Below, piece after piece: positions 57,901 to 64,000 of a DNA stretch of 64,000 bases. The position numbers were made by a program, and so were the translations under genes. How positions within the stretch are numbered: position 1 is the stretch's first letter; each line of letters starts with the position of its first letter. Below the pieces are notes generated by a model. That model had not been told where the DNA came from. It made no database searches and saw nothing but the letters and a program-made list of their open reading frames with translations. Source of the DNA: Triglochin maritima (Eukaryota > Streptophyta > Magnoliopsida > Alismatales > Juncaginaceae). The stretch is taken from the NCBI GenBank assembly GCA_963682175.1, contig OY821792.1:30750652-30814651 (forward strand), in the 5' to 3' direction.

Positions 57901-58850
57901 TTTATAGTTGGTCATGAATTCTTGTGCTCAAAGTATGATGTTTGTGTCTACTTGAAGTGACTTGTGGATGATTTCTCATTTTCTTGCTCCTTTACGTGGA
58001 TGACATGTTACTCTCAGCCAAGGACAAGATTGAAATTTTGGAAGTGAAGAAGTTATTATTTGATGAATTCGAGATTAAAAATCTCGGTGCCACGAAGAAA
58101 ATCCTTGGGATTGAGATTCGTAAAGATTGAAAGTCCAAGAGGTTATTCCTATCTTAGAAGAAAGTCCACGTGGAGAAAGTTTTACATTACTTTGGCATGG
58201 ATAATGCAAAGTCTGAGAAGGTTCCGTTGCCCAATCACTTCAAACTTCCAGCCAACCTTTGTCCAGAATTCGAGGAGGAGATAGAAAACACAAATGTCAC
58301 GAGTTCCTTACAATAATGCAATGTGTAGTACGTCTTATGTATGTTATGATTTTCAAACGTTCGAATATAACACAAGTCGTGAGTGTTGTCGATCGTTACA
58401 TGAAAAATCCATGAAAGGAGCACCAACGAGCAGTGAAGTGGATGTTGAGGTATCTCAAAGATTCAACTGAATTGTCTTTGGAGTTTGGGAGGTCCGCATA
58501 TGTTCTTATGGGGTACGTTGATGCCAACTATACAGGTTACCATGACAAGATTAGATTAATGATTGTATATGTTTTCACTATTGGTCAGTTGGAAGGCATG
58601 TCTTCAACATATAGTGACTTTATCTACTACGAAGACAAAGTATATGGAAGCAATTGAAGGCATCAACAAGTTTTATGGTTGAAGACAATTACTCAATTAG
58701 CATGTTTTGCGACAGGCAGAGTGTTATTCACTTGACTAAAGATCAAATGCATCACGAGAGGACCAAGCACATTACGTAACTTGAGGTCTATTGGTTTTAT
58801 TCATCATTCCGCATTTCAAGCCACCACATTAAATTAAGATCCTAACAGTT
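54946..58850 (+). pseudogene. Degenerate Ty1/copia polyprotein (plus strand)
   Basis: Domains in order, all broken by stops and frameshifts: gag (54946-55730, interrupted by a MITE at 55030-55315); zinc knuckle CKKSGHMVREC at about 55770-55805, with a TGA replacing the codon after its last cysteine; protease remnant at about 55912-56000; GAG-pre-integrase WHTRLGHISEKGMTLLRKRG (about 56340); integrase pieces to about 57130; reverse transcriptase with LLYVDDMLLSAKD near 57990; RNase H remnants to about 58800. I found no LTR pair. The element is old. The many short open frames here are its pieces. Confidence 0.8.
55030..55315. mobile_element. hAT-type MITE inserted in copia gag
   Basis: Ends TAGGGGCCAGCA and TGCTCTCCCCTA form short inverted repeats. 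Flanks CTTCATGA (55022-55029) and TTTCATGA (55316-55323) are an 8-bp target duplication with one mismatch, as for hAT. The interior is rich in CCGGACCG/CGGTCCGG palindromes. Removing it restores the gag reading LFDEILHEVMHEK. Confidence 0.85.
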
Positions 58851-58988
58851 TAGATGATTTTCCTTGAAAGTTTCCAAGTTCTCATGGGACCTTAGAATAC
58901 CACTTTTATACATATAGTATTAAACCAAATCTCAAGTAAACATGTAGTATATATGTAGAAATTCTACGTGATTATAGTGTTAAACACT

Positions 58989-61900
58989 TGTGGAAATTAA
59001 GTGTGCTTATGAATTGTATTATTATCCGCAAAGAATATACATTGTTTGCTATTTATGTTGGCAGCACAATATAGTCGTTGATCTATTTCCTATTACATGT
59101 GATTGAGATTTGCTATGTATGATTGTATCTTGGTTTCCTTTGATGTAGTTGTGAGATATGTGATTTGGTGTAGCTTCCATTGGAGACAGGTAGTCGTTGG
59201 GGGAATCAGCTATGATGACTCACGTGTCTGAGCTTGCTATTTCAACACTCCCCCCTCAAGTTGGGTCCGGAAGAGGTTGAAGAACCCCAACTTGTGAAGA
59301 ATGATGTAGAATTGTTTCTGGTCCAAAGATTTGGTGAAGATATCTGCGAGTTGTTCTTTGCTTTGGCCATATGGAACATCGATTTCTTTAGCTTGAATTT
59401 TTTTTCTCTCATGAAATGACAATCCACCTCTATGTGATTGGTTCGTTCGTTGAATACGGGGTTGGACGCGATGTGCTGAGCAGCATGATTATCACAATAC
59501 ATTTGCATGGGCTCTTGGTAAGGAACCTTCATTTCCTTGAGAAGTTGTTTGAGCCAAATGAATTCGCTAGTGGTGGATGTCATGAGTCTATATCCAGCTT
59601 CGGAACTGGATCTTGCCACGACATTTTTCTTTTTGCTTCTCCATGTGACTAAATTTCCACCTACGAATGTACAAACCCTGTGGTGGATTTGTGATCATAG
59701 CTACAAGCCCAATCTGCATCAGAATAGTCAATTATTGAATTAGAATTGTTTTTTTCCATCCATATCCCTTGACCTTGTGTTTTCTTTAAATATATGAGAA
59801 TCCGGTCTATGATGTCAAGTTGGCGAGTGTGCGGAGTATGCATAAATTGACTTACTGTACTTACAACATAAGTTATGTCTGGTCTGGTAATAGTGAGGTA
59901 AATAAGCTTCCCTACTAATCTTTGAAATTGCCCTATGTCATTTAATGGTTCCCCATCAATAAGGTTAGTCTTTCGATTGGTCTCGATGGGAGTGTTGGCA
60001 AGTTTAGATCCTAATTTACCAGTTTCTTTAAGAAGGTCTAGAACATACTTTGTTTGAGATAAAAACAACCCTTTCTTAGAATGAGCAATTTCAATGTCTA
60101 AAAAATATTTCATGACTCCTAGGTCCTTAATGTCAAATTTATTTTTTAGATAGGATTTCACACGGTTGATCTTGCTATCGCTATTTCTTGTGACAATGAT
60201 ATCGTCTACATACACAAGGACAATGGTAGTAATGTTGTTGAAATGTTTGATAAACATAGATGCATCAGCAGAATACTTAATAAAATTAAATTGAAGGAGA
60301 GAGAGTGATTGAGATTTGCATACCATGCTCTGGGAGATTGTTTCAATCCGTAGATTGATCTATGGAGTTTGCAAACCTAATTGTGAGGAGAGTTGTATCC
60401 TGGAGGAGGGGTCATGTAAAATTCTTCTTCCAGAGATCCCTGCAGGAAGGCATTTCTAACATCCATTTGATAGAGATTCCATCTATAATTGACATCAATA
60501 GAGAGGAAGACTCTAACGGTGTTCATTTTTGCAACAAGAGCAAAGGTTTCGAGATAATCTAACACATAGGTCTGAGTATACCCCTTGGCAACTAATCTGG
60601 CCTTATAGCGGTTAATGGAGTCATTACTATTGTACTTGATTTTATATATTCATTTGCATCCTACCGATTTGATTCCAGGTTTAGAGGGAACAAGAGTCCA
60701 AGTTTAATTTCTTTCTAAGGCTTCGAGTTCTTCTTTCATGACTTTTACCCAATTTAGGTTTCTAAGAGCTTCATGGTAGGAGGTGGGTTAATTAGAGTTA
60801 TCGATTACATTCAAAAAGGACTGATGTGAAGAAGTTATGGCATTGTAAGAGATATAATCTTGTATGGGGTAAGTAGCATTATAAGTAATGAAGTCCTGGA
60901 GATGAGCTGGAGAGCAAGTGGGCCTTGTAGATCTTCTGGAGAGAGTTTCATCATGTTCGTCATTGTGCTCACTTGTAGTCTGTTCATCTCCCTCGTCTTG
61001 GGGAATGAGAGTTTCCCCAAGAGAATTAGCAAAATCAAACATGTCAATTGTAGGGAGAGGAGATGTCTCACCAGAGGGATTAGTTGTGGAATGTTAAAAG
61101 TATGATTCGTTTCAAAAAAGGAGACATCTCTAGAAATGTAAAGTTTACAACCTATAGGATCATAGCATTTGTACCCTTTCTTCTGAGAAGAGTACCCAAA
61201 GAAAACAGTTTTAATGGCATGAGAATCAAATTTATCAATTCGTTTTTTTTATAAACAAAGCAAGTACAACCAAAGATTATAAGGTGATCAATATTCATGT
61301 GTCTCCTATTCAGAATTTCTAAAGGTTGTTTATTCTTAATTACAGGACTGGGAAGTCGATTAATAAGATAAACAGTAGTCCAAATAGCCCCAGACAAAAA
61401 GATTTTCGGCACATGCGTTTGAAATAAGAGAGACCTAGTAACATTTAGAAGATGATGATTCTTTCTTTCGAAAATATTGTTTTGTTAAGGGGTGTTAATG
61501 CAAGTTATTTGATGCAATATGTCTTTTTCCTTTCAATCTTTTTTGGAAAACATTGCTAGTGTTTCAACTCCATTATCTGACACAAAGATTTTAATCTGTG
61601 TCATATATGTTTTTTACATATTTAACATACTCACAAAAGATAGAAAAACATCAGATTTTGATCTAAGCAAGTATAATCAAGTAGTGCGAGAAAAATCATC
61701 AATAAATGTAATAAAATATTTAAAGACATTATATGATTCAACGGGCATTGGACCCCAGATGTCAGAGTGTATCATTTCCAGAGGTTTCCCTGTTTGAGCG
61801 GTAGAGGAATGGAAGGGCAACCTAACTTGTTTCGCTAAACGACATGTCTCACAATATAATTCAGCATTCAAATTTAAACTAGGGAGTAATTGTGTTAAGA

Positions 61901-64000
61901 CAGGAAAGGAGGGGTGACCCATGCATTTATGCCAAAGGTTGGGTGTTTGATGGGACACGTTATTAGCAAGCAAATTATTGTTCGAATCTAGTACATATAA
62001 GCCATTAACCATGGAGCCTCTACCAATCATCTTCCCGGATGTTCAATCCTGAAATAATACATCAAAAGGTGTAAAAATCACATTGTAATTTAGATTTCGA
62101 ATTATCCGAGCAACAAAAAGCAAATTAGATGTAAATTCAGGAATATACAGAACATTTTTAGAAGTATTATTTAGAAGTGTGGATTGTCCAGTTCCATTGA
62201 TCTTAACTTGGTTGCCATTGGCAACCGTAACAAATTTGTTTAGATTTGGGTTATACTGTAAGTTATGTAAAAGATTCATATTTCCAGTCATATGGTCAGT
62301 AGCACCGATATCTATAATCCATGAACTAGGAGTAATAATATAATTAGTAAGGTAAGCATACAGATTAATACCTAACACATTACCTGTCTAAGATGAGTTT
62401 GTCCAGAATTTTGGAGGAGTGCATTCAGATGTGCCAAGACTTGACCCAACTCTTTTTGGACTCCATTCGGCCTTAACCCAGGCCCATGAATAGAAGACGC
62501 ACGCTCCCCCGCACCTGAGTAGACGCCAACAGGAACTGGATGCGTCTGACCGTCCGAGTTACCCGAATAATCGGGTGTATGAGGGTCCGCGTGGGCTTCG
62601 GACATAAAACCTCGACGTCCGAAGAATGACCCACTTTGCTCCCATTTCTGGTTTTCGCCTCCGAAGCTAGGGTTAGGTTGTTGGTCGGTTCTGCCGCCTC
62701 TGCTAAGGTATCCTCTGCTATCGCCCCTTCTTTCTCTGGTTCCATCTTTTGGTGGTCGGAGGTGCGGGTAGAGGAATCAACATCGGTCGCGGTTATGCCC
62801 TTGTTTTTTGCAATGGTCACAATGTTCGTCCTTTCATTTTTTGAATTGTTCCTTTGCTTTTGAGGTCTGGTTTTGGTTGTGGGTGGCGGCGAAGGCTTGG
62901 TTTTCGTTGTCTACGGGTTTGGGCATGGCGAGCCTTTAGGTTTCTTCCCGTTGGATCATCGCGATTATTTGGTTGAGGGGTGGAAGCTCCGATGATAATA
63001 GTATCTGAGATTTAAGGTTCTCGTAGCCAGAGTCGAAACCTACCATAAATTGATAGGTCTGATTTTGCTCGTCCCTTTCCTTGATGGTTTTCGGGTCCGT
63101 GCTCAGTGGTTCATAGATCCCGAGCTCATCCCATCAACCTTTTAAAGCGTCGAGGTATTCTGTGAAGCTTTTTTGCCCTTGTTTGGTTTGCGCGAGCTCT
63201 TGCTTGACTTTGAATATGTGAGCGAAGTTCTGTTGCTTCCCGTACAGGTCGTGGATGCCATCCCACAATTCCTTGGCTGAGTTGGAGTAGATGAACAACT
63301 CCGCGATCTAAGGTTGCATTGAGTTGAGCACCCAAAGTAATCGTGAGATGGTCGGCGGTCTGCCATTCCTCGATTTTGGTGTCGTCGGTGGTTGGTTTTT
63401 TTGTGCTTTCGGTGATGTGGCCTAATTTTTCCTTGCCATTGAGAGACAATGTGATGGACCGAGCCCAGGAGAGATTGTTTGTTTCATTCAGAAGTTAAGT
63501 GGTCAGTCTCTGAGGTTGTGCTCCTTCGATGACCATTGGGAGGGATGGTCGACGACGAGTGCGTCAGCCCCCTCTTTATGCTTTGAGGCTGATTGGCCGG
63601 TGATGATTTTGGGTTTTGGATGAGGGGTTGTATGGTGATTCTGGGATGTTCTGAGACCAATTTGGTCGATGATGGTTTTGGGTTTTTGGTGATTGAATGT
63701 ATGATGTTTTCTATGGGACGATCTGAGACGGTGACCGGAGAGATCTTCGTCGGTGAAGAATCCCGATTCTGAGTTTCGATCACTGCTCTGATACCATGTG
63801 GAAATTAAGCGTGCTTATGAATTTTATTATCCCCAAAGAATACACATTGTTTGCTATTTATGTTGGCAGCACAAAATAGTCGTTGATCTATTTCCTATTA
63901 CATGTGATTGAGATTTGCTATGTATGATTGTATCTTGGTTTCCTTTGATGTAGTTGTGAGATATGTGATTTGGTGTAGTTTCCATTGGAGACAAGTAGCC
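58989..64000 (-). mobile_element. Ty1/copia retrotransposon, minus strand, runs off the right edge
   Basis: The LTR distal to the 5' end is complete at 58989-59247 (259 bp; plus strand TGTGGAAATT...ATTTCAACA). The polypurine tract is next to it (59248-59259; GAGGGGGGAG on the minus strand). The 5' LTR begins at 63797 and is cut by the window end at 64000. The primer-binding site GCTCTGATACCA (63785-63796, read from the plus strand) touches the LTR and matches initiator tRNA-Met. The LTRs differ at several positions over the first 100 bp, so the insertion is clearly older than the gag-only element. Confidence 0.9.
59237..63783 (-). pseudogene. Broken copia polyprotein of the minus-strand element
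   Basis: Read from right to left: gag (63783-63126, with frameshifts); a segment of low complexity (62820-62473); protease (62378-62043), where the family's D-S/T-G triad appears as DIGATDHM, so the middle active-site residue is lost; GAG-pre-integrase and integrase start (62030-61677, NLWHKCMGHPSFPVLTQL, HSDIWGP); integrase C-terminal part (61412-61152); reverse transcriptase (60565-59661) with LVYVDDIIV; RNase H (59619-59237, ARSSSEAGYR). Stops and frameshifts between the blocks show that it cannot make a working polyprotein. Domain order is Ty1/copia (integrase before reverse transcriptase). Confidence 0.88.

Overview
The window is nuclear DNA of a flowering plant. The genes are split by GT-AG introns of plant type, all five confidently modelled proteins are plant families, the intergenic DNA is AT-rich, and about half of the sequence is transposon-derived (MULE, hAT, Ty3/gypsy, Ty1/copia, MITEs, minisatellites). 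The species cannot be named from the sequence.

Layout. 1-1.2 kb: one end of a Mutator-like element (MULE) with the tail of a plant-mobile-domain type gene facing a deleted transposase/OTU gene. 3.2-6.2 kb: a six-exon gene (minus strand) for a conserved plastid protein of the At4g37920 family. 6.4-9.4 kb: two more copies of the same MULE family, one of them a head-to-head palindrome of the 5' end. 11.0-21.8 kb: an ALD1-type aminotransferase gene (plus strand), with a solo LTR in intron 1 and many repeats in its other introns. 22.9-23.3 kb: a ribose-5-phosphate isomerase pseudogene, then minisatellites and a (TA)n tract. 26.9-37.7 kb: a CSI1-type ARM-repeat/C2 protein (plus strand), apparently without the usual ATG. 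38.5-42.5 kb: a tiny two-exon gene (minus strand) with a solo LTR in its intron. 42.8-49.1 kb: a very young gag-only LTR retrotransposon with near-identical 2.5-kb LTRs and a perfect 5-bp target duplication. 49.5-53.0 kb: a 12-exon group-2 sulfate transporter (minus strand). 53.7-64 kb: decayed hAT and copia elements, one copia interrupted by a hAT MITE and one running off the right edge.

The host genes are unrelated in function: plastid protein, pipecolate/systemic-resistance enzyme, cellulose-synthase-microtubule linker, a small DRG-regulator-like protein and a sulfate carrier. Splice models were built by hand. In each of the five modelled genes the summed exon length is a multiple of three and the intron phases agree, which is the main support for the coordinates.

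The most interesting structures are: the palindromic MULE 5' end (6.43-7.71 kb), which could produce long double-stranded RNA in the manner of maize Mu killer; the hairpin array in the MULE first intron; the retrotransposon family whose LTRs carry up to 14 perfect copies of the palindrome CGGTCGACCG and a stem-loop changed by a paired base gain or loss; and the lost initiator codon of the CSI1 gene.
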